DNA of 64,000 nt, taken from assembly GCA_003298465.1 (NCBI GenBank), contig QNGA01000004.1, forward strand, positions 1 to 64,000, written 5' to 3'. Positions 25,822 through 34,222 of this stretch are shown one piece after another (position 1 is the stretch's first letter; each line of letters begins with the position of its first letter). Origin of the DNA: a halophilic archaeon (GTDB lineage: Archaea; Halobacteriota; Halobacteria; Halobacteriales; Haladaptataceae). The notes beneath the pieces are model-generated. The model did not search any database, was not told the DNA's origin, and worked only from the letters and a program-made list of their open reading frames with translations. The translations under genes were made by a program, and so were the position numbers.

Positions 25822-26580
25822 ATGAGCGGGACACTCGACCACGTCATGATGCGCGTGGAGGACCTGGAGGAGACGCTGGACTGGTACCAGGGACACCTGG
25901 ACTACGAGGAGAAGGGGCGGTGGGAGGCAGACACCTTCACCAACGTCTACCTCGGCCCCGAGGACGTCCACGAGGAGGGGGCGGTCCTCGAGATCACCTA
26001 CAACCACGACGACCGCTCGTACGACCTGGGCGACGCCTGGGGGCACATCGCCGTGCGCGTCGACGACGTGTACGACGCCTACGAGCAGTTGATGGACGAG
26101 GGCGTGGAGGACTATCGCGACCCCGACTCCTGCGGCGGCAGCTACGCCTTCGTGACAGACCCCGACGGTCACGAGGTCGAGATCGTCGAGCGCGACCACG
26201 GCGCGCCGTGGAGCCTCGACCACACGATGATCCGCGTCGAGGACGCCGACGAGGCGCTCGGCTTCTGGACGCGGAAGTTCGAGTACCAGCACACCGGCCG
26301 CTGGGAGTCGGACACGTTCGCCAACTACTTCGTGAAGCCCGAGGACGCCGCCGAGGAGGCGATGGCGGTCGAGCTGACCTACAACTACGACGGGCGCTCC
26401 TACGACCTGGGCGACGCCTGGGGGCATCTCGCCGTGCGCGCCGACGACCTCCACGACTACTGGGAGACGTTGCTGGAGCGCGAGGCCGAGGACTACCGCG
26501 ACCCCGAATCCTGCGACGACCGCTACGCCTTCACCAAGGACCAGGACGGCCACGAGATAGAGATCATCTCGCGGGACTAA
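25822..26580 (+). CDS. VOC-superfamily protein with two tandem glyoxalase-like domains
   Basis: The 252-aa protein is an internal duplication. Each half contains LDHxMxRVED, LEITYNH or VELTYNY, WGHxAVRxDD and DGHEVEIVER or DGHEIEIISRD, which supply the His/Glu metal ligands of glyoxalase I-type folds. The similarity of the halves suggests a recent fusion of two modules into one polypeptide, instead of the usual homodimer. Likely roles are lactoylglutathione-lyase-like or another lyase/dioxygenase; haloarchaea lack glutathione, so the thiol is uncertain. A TATA-like CCTTAACG lies about 30 nt upstream. Confidence 0.8.
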   Translation: MSGTLDHVMMRVEDLEETLDWYQGHLDYEEKGRWEADTFTNVYLGPEDVHEEGAVLEITYNHDDRSYDLGDAWGHIAVRVDDVYDAYEQLMDEGVEDYRDPDSCGGSYAFVTDPDGHEVEIVERDHGAPWSLDHTMIRVEDADEALGFWTRKFEYQHTGRWESDTFANYFVKPEDAAEEAMAVELTYNYDGRSYDLGDAWGHLAVRADDLHDYWETLLEREAEDYRDPESCDDRYAFTKDQDGHEIEIISRD

Positions 26581-27183
26581 CCGCACTCGCCCGCCCACTG
26601 TTCTTCACTCGCGAATCAATTGTCGCGTCGCACGCGAACTGACCAGTTCCGTCTGACGCGAACCGACCGCCGTTTTCTCGTTCGAACCGACCACCGGCTC
26701 GCGTGCTAATCGCCCGTAACGTCTCAACCAGATTGGCTCTTTCAGTTACAATTTCCCTGCCGAGATAGCCCAGTCAGGACAGAACTACCACTTTTGGATC
26801 ATACTCGAATGCATCTTCCCATAACCTATCTTAGAACTTCGAACCGGAGAGAACTACTTAAAGGCTGTCGATGTGAACCGGCTTCTTGAAGCCCCGAACG
26901 AAATTTCCGCCCCGAGAGGATTCGGCGGTAGTGGTCCGCTGATTTACGTATCACCTATACGTCACCGAATCCGCGATTGACCGTATTCCGGCGACTGAGG
27001 CCGTGAAGTAGCGTTTCAGACCACAAAGCATATATAACGAGGGCATAACGTTTTCAGTGTACCCCTACCCATGGTGGCAGGACGAGTACCGCTTCCCTGC
27101 TCGGTCGATCCGAGTTACACAAAGTATTCAAAGGGTCGTGGGAAAGATGATGTCGACGAACAACAACCAAAGAAAGACAAACT
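26581..27183 (+). promoter_or_regulatory. Long upstream region and leader of the S-layer gene
   Basis: No credible gene occurs in these 600 bp, which are visibly more AT-rich than the flanks. Two TATA-like sites face the S-layer gene: CTACTTAAAGG near 26850-26860 and CATATATAAC at 27029-27038. The second predicts a start near 27060 and an untranslated leader of about 120 nt, in line with the long leaders known for haloarchaeal S-layer mRNAs. A short hairpin (GGCTTC-TT-GAAGCC) lies near 26880. Confidence 0.5.
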
Positions 27184-29454
27184 ATGACAGGAAACGCAGA
27201 TAAAATCCGCAGCCTGTTCCTGACAGCGCTGATGGTCATGTCGGTTTTCGCCGGCACGATGGCCTTCGCCGGGTCGTCCGTCGCAGCTAGCGACGACCCC
27301 GCGTCCAGCGTTGCACAGGGACCTGTGGAATACACTGACGGCAACGGTTACATTGAAGTAGTGTTTAGTGAAGCAGTTGATAGTGACTACGAATACAAGG
27401 TCTACGACCGGAATGGAGACCTCGTAAAGAACGCAACTGGCAGCTCTGCCAATGAAACGTTTAACGACACGAGTTCCTCCACTGGGGATAAGCGAGTCTC
27501 GCTAAACCTCGGCACCGAAGTTGACCTGAATGGTGAGGCTACTCTCTCAGTGTGGAACGGCTCCACGCACGTGACTAACTACACGGTCACGACGACGTCA
27601 ACGACGATCGGCACATCCGGTACTGAAACCGCATATGCCGGTGAGAAGGTAGCCGTGCTCGCTAGTAGCGCTAACACCGACGGTACTGACTACGAAGTCC
27701 GTGCCGTTGACGGCGACTACGTTCGCTCGTTCAACACGGGTAAGAACAGCAAGGTCGCGGTTTACGACACCGCAGACCTGAGCAAGGATACCAACTACAA
27801 CTTCTCCATCGGTAACACCGCCGATGATAATCCGACGACACTCGACATCCGGGCACTCGGTCTGGACGTCAGCGCCGAGAACGTCTCGAACGCGGAAAGC
27901 GCCACGGCCACGGCCACGGCGTTCAAGAGCGGCCGCATCGTTGACGTGACGCTATTCGACAGCAGCGGCAGCGAAGTTCAGACGAAGAGCGGCGTTGAAC
28001 TCAACAGTCAGGGCGAACTGACTGCCGACTTCGGCAAGCTGGAGATCGGCTCCTACACCGTCGAAGTGACCGACGTCAACACGGGCATCACCACCGAGAC
28101 GTCCTTCAACGTGGAGGACGCCGCCGCACGGACGTCCTCGTTCTCGGACAGCGTGTACAACGTCGAGCGCGGTGACATCGCCGCTATCACGGTGAACCTC
28201 GACAACAGCAAGGAAGCGGAAGTCGAAATCGGTACGAAGTCGTCCGACTTTTTCCAGGTCAACGCGACCGTTTCGGACGATAACGAAGACGGTCAGGTTA
28301 CGGTTTACCTGAACACCTTCCGCACGGACAGCGATACTATCAGTCAGTCTGATAGCAAGGTCGTGTACGCCTCCGAGGGTGACTCCATCAGCCTCGACGA
28401 GAACAACACGGCTATCTCCGGCCCGCTCGGTCAAGGCGACTACGAGATCCGCACGTGGGTGAACGACCCCAACGACAAGGCGGTCTCCGCACTGTCCGTC
28501 GGTCCGCGCAGCCTCGACAGCGCCCAGACGTGGGTCCAGTCAGGCGACGTTGACTCCAAGGGCAACCTCGCTGACCTCACTGACTCGATCACTCAGCGCA
28601 ACACCGTCGCCAAGGGCGACGACAAGGTCGTCGTGCAGGTCAAAGGTAACGGCATCTTCGGCGCACTGTACAACGGCAGTGACGTTCCGATCGACGCTGG
28701 ACACAAAATCAACAACGCAACTGGCGTGACGATGACGGTCACCGAGACCGGCTCCAACGTCGAAGCCAACACCGAGGCCGACTCGTTCAACGCGAGCAAG
28801 TTCGACATCGTGAAGGACGGCGAGAACGGTACGTTCTACGCTGTTATCCCGGTCTCGACGCTCGACAAGATGGACGACCACGGCGACGCCACTGGTGAGT
28901 GGGAAGTCGCCTTCACCCTCTCTAAGGACTACCCCCTCGTTGAGGAAGAGCAGTCCGTCTCGACCACCGTCACGGTCGAAAAGGCAGAGACCGAGCTGAA
29001 CGGTGGAGAAAGCGTTCAGGTCTCGGGTGAAGAAGGCACCATCTCCGGCGAGACGAACCTCGCTCCTGGCACCAAGCTGACTGTGGTCGCCAAGAGCACG
29101 GGCGTCTTCTACATGAACCAGGACGTTACGGTTCAGGAAGACGGTACGTTCTCGGCCACCTTCGACTTCAGCGATTACGAGGAAGGCACCGAGTTCAAGG
29201 TTGGCCTTCAGAATTCCGACATCTCCGTCGACGGTGTCGTGAAGGCCCAGCAGACGACGACCACGACTTCGACTACGTCGACCACGACTTCGACTACGTC
29301 GACCACGTCGACCACGTCGGAGGACCCGTCCGAGACGAGCACGACGTCGACCACCAGCACGACCAGCAGTGACGGTCAGCCTGGCTTCGGCGTCGCCGTC
29401 GCCCTCGTCGCGCTGATGGCCGCCGCGCTCCTCGCACTCCGCCGCGAGAACTAA
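27184..29454 (+). CDS. csg: Major cell-surface (S-layer) glycoprotein
   Basis: This 756-aa protein forms the surface lattice. It has a signal peptide (SLFLTALMVMSVFAGTMAFAG), a long beta-domain ectodomain with many N-glycosylation sequons (for example NATG, NETF, NYTV, NNTA), a Thr/Ser-rich stalk at about residues 685-725 for O-glycans, and a PGF-CTERM sorting signal (GQPGFGVAVALVALMAAAL) ending in Arg residues. Archaeosortase ArtA normally processes such signals and attaches a lipid. The codon use (fewer GC-ending codons) differs from the neighbours, as is usual for csg genes. A strong terminator follows. Confidence 0.92.
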   Translation: MTGNADKIRSLFLTALMVMSVFAGTMAFAGSSVAASDDPASSVAQGPVEYTDGNGYIEVVFSEAVDSDYEYKVYDRNGDLVKNATGSSANETFNDTSSSTGDKRVSLNLGTEVDLNGEATLSVWNGSTHVTNYTVTTTSTTIGTSGTETAYAGEKVAVLASSANTDGTDYEVRAVDGDYVRSFNTGKNSKVAVYDTADLSKDTNYNFSIGNTADDNPTTLDIRALGLDVSAENVSNAESATATATAFKSGRIVDVTLFDSSGSEVQTKSGVELNSQGELTADFGKLEIGSYTVEVTDVNTGITTETSFNVEDAAARTSSFSDSVYNVERGDIAAITVNLDNSKEAEVEIGTKSSDFFQVNATVSDDNEDGQVTVYLNTFRTDSDTISQSDSKVVYASEGDSISLDENNTAISGPLGQGDYEIRTWVNDPNDKAVSALSVGPRSLDSAQTWVQSGDVDSKGNLADLTDSITQRNTVAKGDDKVVVQVKGNGIFGALYNGSDVPIDAGHKINNATGVTMTVTETGSNVEANTEADSFNASKFDIVKDGENGTFYAVIPVSTLDKMDDHGDATGEWEVAFTLSKDYPLVEEEQSVSTTVTVEKAETELNGGESVQVSGEEGTISGETNLAPGTKLTVVAKSTGVFYMNQDVTVQEDGTFSATFDFSDYEEGTEFKVGLQNSDISVDGVVKAQQTTTTTSTTSTTTSTTSTTSTTSEDPSETSTTSTTSTTSSDGQPGFGVAVALVALMAAALLALRREN

Positions 29455-29499
29455 ATCGGAGTAGCTGACTCCGATTCCACACAATACTGACTTTTCTTT
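29454..29499 (+). terminator. Intrinsic terminator of the S-layer gene
   Basis: A perfect 9-bp stem AATCGGAGT / ACTCCGATT with loop AGCTG starts on the last base of the TAA codon. A T-rich tract (CTTTTCTTTC) follows after about 15 nt. This fits a terminator for a very highly expressed mRNA. Confidence 0.65.
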
Positions 29500-29555
29500 C
29501 GCGCTCGACCGGTGAGCGACGGCCATAGCGACGCGGATTACTCCGCGTACCGCAA

Positions 29556-29682
29556 CGGACTGTTATAACCCGAGCGGTGACGGAACCGCTTGACCCGCGA
29601 CGTGACAGAACCGCTCTACCCCGAGACGAGACGAACCGTTCTAATCCGAAACGGAACTGCTCCACGCCGAACCGGAGCGAGA
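29556..29682. repeat. Degenerate tandem repeat, about five units of 25-26 bp
   Basis: Successive units begin at about 29556, 29581, 29606, 29632 and 29657. The shared pattern is roughly CGGAACCGCTCTAACCCGAGACGTGA; adjacent units match at about 15-20 of 25 positions. The array lies between the csg terminator and the dphB stop, outside any gene. The first unit contains TTATAAC. Role unknown. Confidence 0.45.
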
Positions 29683-29767
29683 CGCGTCCTACGGCCAAAC
29701 CGAGTACCGCAGAGAAGGAGCGAACGCGGACGATTCTACGTGACGACGAACTATCGAGAGCCGCGAG

Positions 29768-30547
29768 CTACGCCAGCTTCTCGTCGAGCAAGTCTGCCGG
29801 CGCGTCGGCGAGCGTCGCCAGCGCGTCGCGTTCGATGTGGTGCAGGTCGCCGGGGACGACGAGCAGGTGGAGGGGGTCGCCGAAGTCGCGCTCCGCGAGT
29901 TCCGACAGCCGGTCGGCTTCGACCACCGGATTCGGACTGCCGGCGCGCGCGACGGCGACGGCGAGGACGTCCTCGTAGCCGGACGCGAGCATGTCGGCGG
30001 CGGTGCTGGCGGTCATGTAGTCGCCGCGGTCTTCCTTGATGTCGAGGTAGACGAGCGTGTGGAGGCTGCGCTCGCGGTTCTCGTCGAGCGCGTCGGTGAC
30101 GCTGGCTGGGAGGCCGTCCGCGCCGTGGGCGTAGTCGAATGGGAGCGTCGTCGCCTTGCCGAACCGGTAGTTCTGGAGGCCGGTCAGGCCGGCGGCCGCG
30201 GACTGGGCGGTCGGCGCGTGGACGACCCGGGTGTCGATGCCGCGCTCCTCGGCGCGCAGTCGCAGGTCGACGTGGGTCGTCGACATCATACTGTCCCCGG
30301 CGGTGACGAACGCGGCGTCGCCGTCCTCCGCGGCCGCGAGGATCTCCTCGGGGTCCTGCTCGACGCCGGCGCGGTCCCGGACCTCGATGTCGGCGTCATG
30401 ATACCGTTCGAGGTCGTCGACGGTCGCGCCGACGAGATGGCTGGTGTAGAACTCCGCAAACACGCGGTCGGCCGCCCGGAGCGCGTCGCGGCCCTCGACC
30501 GTGATCGAGCGCTCGTCGTACAGGCCGAGCCCGATGAAGGTGAGCAT
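29768..30547 (-). CDS. dphB: Diphthine synthase
   Basis: DphB trimethylates the 3-amino-3-carboxypropyl-His of elongation factor 2 on the way to diphthamide. The 259-aa sequence shows the tetrapyrrole-methylase fold: MLTFIGLGLYDERSITVEG, the acidic FVTAGDSMMSTTHVDLR loop, APTAQSAAAGLTGLQNYRFGK and a C-terminal LHLLVVPGDLHHIE. A TATA-like GCTTAACT lies about 29 nt upstream of the ATG. It converges with the S-layer gene. Confidence 0.95.
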   Translation of the reverse strand: MLTFIGLGLYDERSITVEGRDALRAADRVFAEFYTSHLVGATVDDLERYHDADIEVRDRAGVEQDPEEILAAAEDGDAAFVTAGDSMMSTTHVDLRLRAEERGIDTRVVHAPTAQSAAAGLTGLQNYRFGKATTLPFDYAHGADGLPASVTDALDENRERSLHTLVYLDIKEDRGDYMTASTAADMLASGYEDVLAVAVARAGSPNPVVEADRLSELAERDFGDPLHLLVVPGDLHHIERDALATLADAPADLLDEKLA

Positions 30548-30587
30548 ACTCGCCTCTCGTCACGCGCGGGAGTTAAGCGGCGCGCTT

Positions 30588-30634
30588 GACCTCCTCCCGC
30601 GCCTGAAGACGCAGGAATCCCGTGGCGGGATTCC
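30588..30634. mobile_element. IS200/IS605-like end hairpin remnant
   Basis: The string GACCTCCTCCCGCGCCTGAAG is followed by a perfect 8-bp hairpin GGAATCCC-GTGGC-GGGATTCC (30614-30634). This layout is seen at ends of haloarchaeal IS1341-type elements. No tnpA or tnpB frame is present nearby, so it is a remnant or non-autonomous copy at the border of a gene-free 1.1-kb interval. Confidence 0.35.
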
Positions 30635-31750
30635 AGTCCGAACCACCGACCCGTTGCGGTTCCAAGACCAATACGGGCCACGCGTCCGCTGCTGGGTATC
30701 AGCATCGGCCAGACTGTCTCATGGTCGGTCAACGAGGCCCCGTCCTCAGCAGAGTCATCGCCACCCTTTCCGGCCGAAATCCCGGTCGTCTCGAGACCGG
30801 CGGTCTCCGCGACGGTAGCGACCGTCGATGCCGGCCCAATTCAGAATCGAAATCGCGGGGCGAGAACCGATTATGAAAGCTCTCCTCCAGCATCGGGGCG
30901 GCGAATCGGGTTCATAATCGGCCTGAATGCCCGGTAATATGCTGTGAGGAAGGGTGAAAACGGAGCTAGGGGAAGTGAATGAGAGGCGTAGCGAATCGGC
31001 TGAAACCGCGCGTATCGCGGGATAGACCACCGTTCCGCGGGTTCAGCGCCCACCGGATGTGAGCGAACCGCCTCCGATTTAGCCCGTCTCATTCTTCATA
31101 ATCGGCTCCCGTCTGGCGATTACGCGGTCGTGAACTCCCCATCACTCGGAGCGACCGCTTCCCACGGAAATCACCAGACGCAAACGCATTCACTCACTCC
31201 GAATCGCTCGTCCACCCTGCTCGCAGACTCCTGTCTCGCACTCTCGCCTCATACTCCGCTCTCGAACACCCCTCTCACTGCTCCTTGCGGGCTTCGACGC
31301 CGATTATGAACCGGCGCCGAGGCCCGCTCGCCGCTGAACGGGCGCTTTCGTCGCACGAGCAACCGTCTTCGCGATTATGATTCGGACTCCGCGTCGAGGC
31401 GGTCACGCGACCACTCGCCCGGAGACGTCGCAGCCATCTCGGGACGTATCGAGGCGGAACCGCTGTGGCGGCGTCGTCTTGCAATCGGTCCTCTCGACGC
31501 GTGGCCCACTCTCGCTGTCGGCACCCGGTTCCCGAATCCAATCGGAAAGCTCCTGGCACGAATGTCCGGGATGCGCTTCGGCGGTGATTTCGACGGTTCG
31601 GGCCGTGTGAGCCGGGATTCTGTCGGTCCGAACCGAGCGTTCGATGTGTCTCTCGACGCTCTGTGACCGAGTGGTGATCTCGCTCAGCTGTCCGGTCGTC
31701 GCGATCCCCAAAGCGTCAGGGTTAACGCCCGCTCGGGGGAACAGGGAACC
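30635..31750. repeat. Gene-free interval carrying five copies of an 11-bp motif
   Basis: No convincing gene is seen in about 1.1 kb. The motif TTCATAATCGG or its complement CCGATTATGAA occurs exactly at 30867-30877, 30911-30921, 31095-31105 and 31300-31310, and nearly (GCGATTATGAT) at 31371-31381. I did not notice further exact copies elsewhere in the window. The orientation order is minus, plus, plus, minus, minus. The first two copies face each other and could form an inverted repeat with 33 bp between. Open frames in this stretch are short and basic, unlike haloarchaeal proteins. The right end holds the trm5 promoter. Confidence 0.5.
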
Positions 31751-32788
31751 ATGGAGACGCCGTGCGTGCGCGTCGAACGCGAACGCGGGGAGGCGACGCG
31801 CCGCGAACTCGCGGACGCCAACCTGGTGGCCGAGAACCGCGAGATAGTGGTCGAGGACGGGTGGCTGTACGTTCCCGTGACCGACCCCGAGGCGGTCCCC
31901 GACGGCTTCGAGGTGGTCGAACGCGACGTCCCCGCTCGCGAGACCCAGACGATGCCCGCGGACCTGCTCGGCGAGGAGCCGAGCTACGAGCGCCTGGGGG
32001 ACATCGTCATCGTCGACGAGGACGACCCGGAGCGCGCCCGCGAGGTCGCCGACGCCATCGCGAACTCCGACCTGCCGGTGAAGACGGTGCTCGACCGGGC
32101 GTCGAAGGTGAAAGGCGACCGGCGCGTGCGCGACTGGACCGTGCTCGCGGGCGACGGCATGGAGACGGTCCACCGCGAGTACGGCTGCGAGTTCGTGCTC
32201 GACGTCGCGCAGGTGTACTTTTCCCCCAGGCTCGCCACGGAGCGCCACCGCGTCGCGGAACAGGTCGAGGCGGACGAACGCGCGTTCGACATGTTCGCGG
32301 GCGTCGGCCCGTTCGTCGTCCCGTTCGCGAAACGGGGAGCCGAAGCCGTCGGCGTCGACATCAACGAGGCGGCCATCGAGTACCTCCGGGAGAACGCACG
32401 CCGGAACGGCGTCGCGGACCGCGTGACCGCGATTCACGGGGACGTCCGAGAGGTGGTCTCGGGCTCGTCGCGAGCGAAGCGAAGCGACGGCGTCCGTGAC
32501 GACCTGCCCGACTACCGGAACTGGGCCGACCGCATCGTCATGAACCTCCCTCACAGCGCCGACGAGTTCCTCGACACCGCGGTCCTGCTCGCAAGCGACG
32601 ACTGCACGGTCCACTACTACGACATCCAGCACGAGGACGACCCGTTCGGCCCGGGCGAGGACGCGATTCGCGCGGCGGCGGAATCCGTCGACCCCGCGTA
32701 CGACGCGACGGTCGAGAACCGCCGCGTCGTGCGCTCGTACGCGCCCCACGAACTGAACGTCTGTCTCGACGTGCGCCTCTCGCGGTAG
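31751..32788 (+). CDS. tRNA (guanine-37-N1)-methyltransferase Trm5-type
   Basis: This enzyme makes m1G37 next to the anticodon, which prevents frameshifting, or acts in the wyosine pathway. The 345-aa protein has an N-terminal domain, the D2/RNA-binding part (LGDIVIVDEDDPERAREVA), the SAM motif FDMFAGVGPFVVPFAKRG and the Trm5 motif MNLPHSADEFL. An extra loop around residues 236-252 (SGSSRAKRSDGVRDDLPD) looks like a local insertion. TATA-like GTTAACG lies 24-30 nt before the ATG. The subgroup (Trm5a, b or c) is not certain, though the sequence looks closest to Trm5b. Confidence 0.88.
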   Translation: METPCVRVERERGEATRRELADANLVAENREIVVEDGWLYVPVTDPEAVPDGFEVVERDVPARETQTMPADLLGEEPSYERLGDIVIVDEDDPERAREVADAIANSDLPVKTVLDRASKVKGDRRVRDWTVLAGDGMETVHREYGCEFVLDVAQVYFSPRLATERHRVAEQVEADERAFDMFAGVGPFVVPFAKRGAEAVGVDINEAAIEYLRENARRNGVADRVTAIHGDVREVVSGSSRAKRSDGVRDDLPDYRNWADRIVMNLPHSADEFLDTAVLLASDDCTVHYYDIQHEDDPFGPGEDAIRAAAESVDPAYDATVENRRVVRSYAPHELNVCLDVRLSR

Positions 32789-32947
32789 CTCTCCTTCTGG
32801 TTTCGCGTAGCCCGGCGGCGATTCCGCAACCCTTAAGCCGTTTCTGGCGAGAACATTCGAGTGCAGAGAGCGCAGGTGACCCTGAGCATGTCGGTGTCTC
32901 GCCGAGTGAAACGAGACGAGGCTCGGGATGCGAACGAATGTGAGCAT

Positions 32948-33022
32948 GCCGGTGTAGCTCAGACTGGCTAGAGCGATTCCTTCGTAAGGAATAGGCCGAG
33001 GGTTCAAATCCCTCCACCGGCT
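32948..33022 (+). tRNA. tRNA-Thr (anticodon CGU)
   Basis: The cloverleaf is clear. The acceptor stem GCCGGTG pairs with CACCGGC. The anticodon stem ATTCC/GGAAT carries loop TTCGTAA with anticodon CGT, reading ACG. The T arm is GAGGG-TTCAAAT-CCCTC. The discriminator is T73, as expected for haloarchaeal tRNA-Thr. CCA is not encoded and there is no intron. The DNA to its right is AT-richer and carries gene fragments, as seen beside tRNA integration sites. Confidence 0.95.
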
Positions 33023-33161
33023 TACGTCATTTCTTTACAATCCCATCATTCAACCCCGTATAGAGGCCCTGCCGGGAGATACACTGATGGTGATCTTGGA
33101 GGGTGGTGGACGTGACGGTCCCGCCGACGCGACAGTGCGACCTTCCGAGATGTGAGCGCGC

Positions 33162-33291
33162 GGCAGTCGACCCTACGCTCGCCGTCGGGGTCACCACCGA
33201 AGTGCACCGTGACACTGCCATCATCGTTCTGCTCTGCAGTCACGTTGTTGACCGAGTCCGGGTCGTACTTGTTATTCTCGAAGAACTGATC
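33162..33291 (-). pseudogene. Fragment of a DUF1214-domain protein
   Basis: The minus strand encodes DQFFENNKYDPDSVNNVTAE followed by QNDDGSVTVHFGGDPDGE, a pattern I recognise as the C-terminal part of the DUF1254/DUF1214 family. Upstream, the frame meets stop codons. Downstream, the expected aromatic-rich ending is missing and the sequence becomes basic and unrelated. It is therefore a short relic, in the AT-richer segment between the tRNA and the integrase relic. Confidence 0.4.
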
Positions 33292-33426
33292 ACATTGTGA
33301 ACTGCCTCAGGGTCAAGGCAACAAGCTACTAATGTCGAACACCTGTACGTCAACCCACCATGACGACCACCGACGATGGGATAGATCTCACAGTCACCAA
33401 GACCCTCCTACAGGAGACTGGGAGAG

Positions 33427-33759
33427 ATGGCTGATAGTTCGTCGGCGTTGGGCCAGACAGACATTGAGGAGCGAATTGAGCAGGTTGGGCGGTATTCGCG
33501 CTTCGTGAAGGCTGGACTTGGCGTTATTATCGGAGCGTTCATACTAGCTGTGGTCGCAGTGCTGCCCGCCAATCTCAACAGTGTTGCCGCTGCCGTCAAC
33601 ACAGTCCTCCTCCCGCTCATCTTCGTCGGGATGGGACTGTTACTCTTTGGTATCGGAATGCATCTCCATCTCCTCCATCTCAATCTTGTTCACCAAATCC
33701 GCGAGCAAAGCGGCCGAACTGAGCAGTCTGCCAAACAGGATTCCGAGACACAGTCATAA
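33427..33759 (+). CDS. Small membrane protein with two transmembrane helices, 110 aa
   Basis: An acidic amphipathic N-terminus (DIEERIEQVGRYSRFV) precedes two hydrophobic helices (about residues 30-50 and 60-82), then a hydrophilic tail rich in Gln, Glu and Ser. I do not recognise a family. A 24-codon frame (33360-33434) overlaps its start by 8 nt and might be a leader peptide. The gene lies in AT-richer DNA among fragments, so it is probably cargo of a former integrated element. Confidence 0.55.
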   Translation: MADSSSALGQTDIEERIEQVGRYSRFVKAGLGVIIGAFILAVVAVLPANLNSVAAAVNTVLLPLIFVGMGLLLFGIGMHLHLLHLNLVHQIREQSGRTEQSAKQDSETQS

Positions 33760-33766
33760 GGTAACG

Positions 33767-34222
33767 TCAGACAGATGCAGCGCGGAAATCCACGGCTTTA
33801 GCCGCGGGAGGGAGCGCGTACGCCCTACTCCATAATCCACCGACGAATGCAAGGCCGATTCCCCAGATCGTCGAACCAATTCCGCCATAGGCGTCCACCA
33901 GTTCACGAATAGTCCCACGGGGCTCCCTCTTGACACCACGATTCGTCTCTTCGTTATCGTACTCTCGATGAATCCACCGAACAGTATCCTCGGCGGCGTC
34001 GCGGTCTCGGAGCGCAGCATCTAAGTTACCCGCGTGTTCGGCAAGCCGGATGCAATGCCGGAGGAGTTTGAGATGTCGGTGATCGCTGTCCTCCTCCCGG
34101 AGCAAGTCGAGTCTGTCGCTGAAAGCGAGCAACAACTCGCGGTCGGTCTCGCTGACACTTCCTCGCTCACCGGTTTCGATACGCGACCGGAGGGTTTCGA
34201 TGCCCTTTCGAGGATCGGTCAT
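33767..34222 (-). pseudogene. Truncated tyrosine recombinase (integrase), N-terminal fragment
   Basis: From ATG 34222 the protein reads as the SAM-like N-terminal domain of haloarchaeal phage-type integrases: DPRKGIETLRSRIETGERG, DRELLLAFSDRLDLLREE, DHRHLKLLRHCIRLAEHAG and VRWIHREYDNEETNR. After about residue 95 the similarity stops and the frame runs through unrelated sequence that includes an IS-like hairpin. The catalytic domain with the R-H-R-Y residues is absent, so it cannot be active. Together with tRNA-Thr 0.75 kb away, it marks an old integration. Confidence 0.65.
33786..33812. mobile_element. IS200/IS605-like hairpin remnant inside the integrase relic
   Basis: CCACGGCT-TT-AGCCGCGG (33790-33807), an 8-bp stem with one mismatch, is followed by GAGGG. 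It closely resembles the hairpin at 25725-25740 (CACGGCT-TC-AGCCGTG then GGAGG). It sits exactly where the integrase frame has lost similarity, suggesting that an insertion or deletion there broke the gene. Confidence 0.4.

Noticed and set aside
30755..31092. Two overlapping minus-strand frames in the motif-rich interval
   Set aside because: Both are basic and rich in Arg, Ser and Pro, with no start-site signal; the 11-bp motifs pass through them in several frames.
33360..33434. 24-codon frame just before the small membrane protein
   Set aside because: It overlaps the next start by 8 nt and could be a leader peptide, but it is too short and has no supporting signal; mentioned only in the neighbour's entry.
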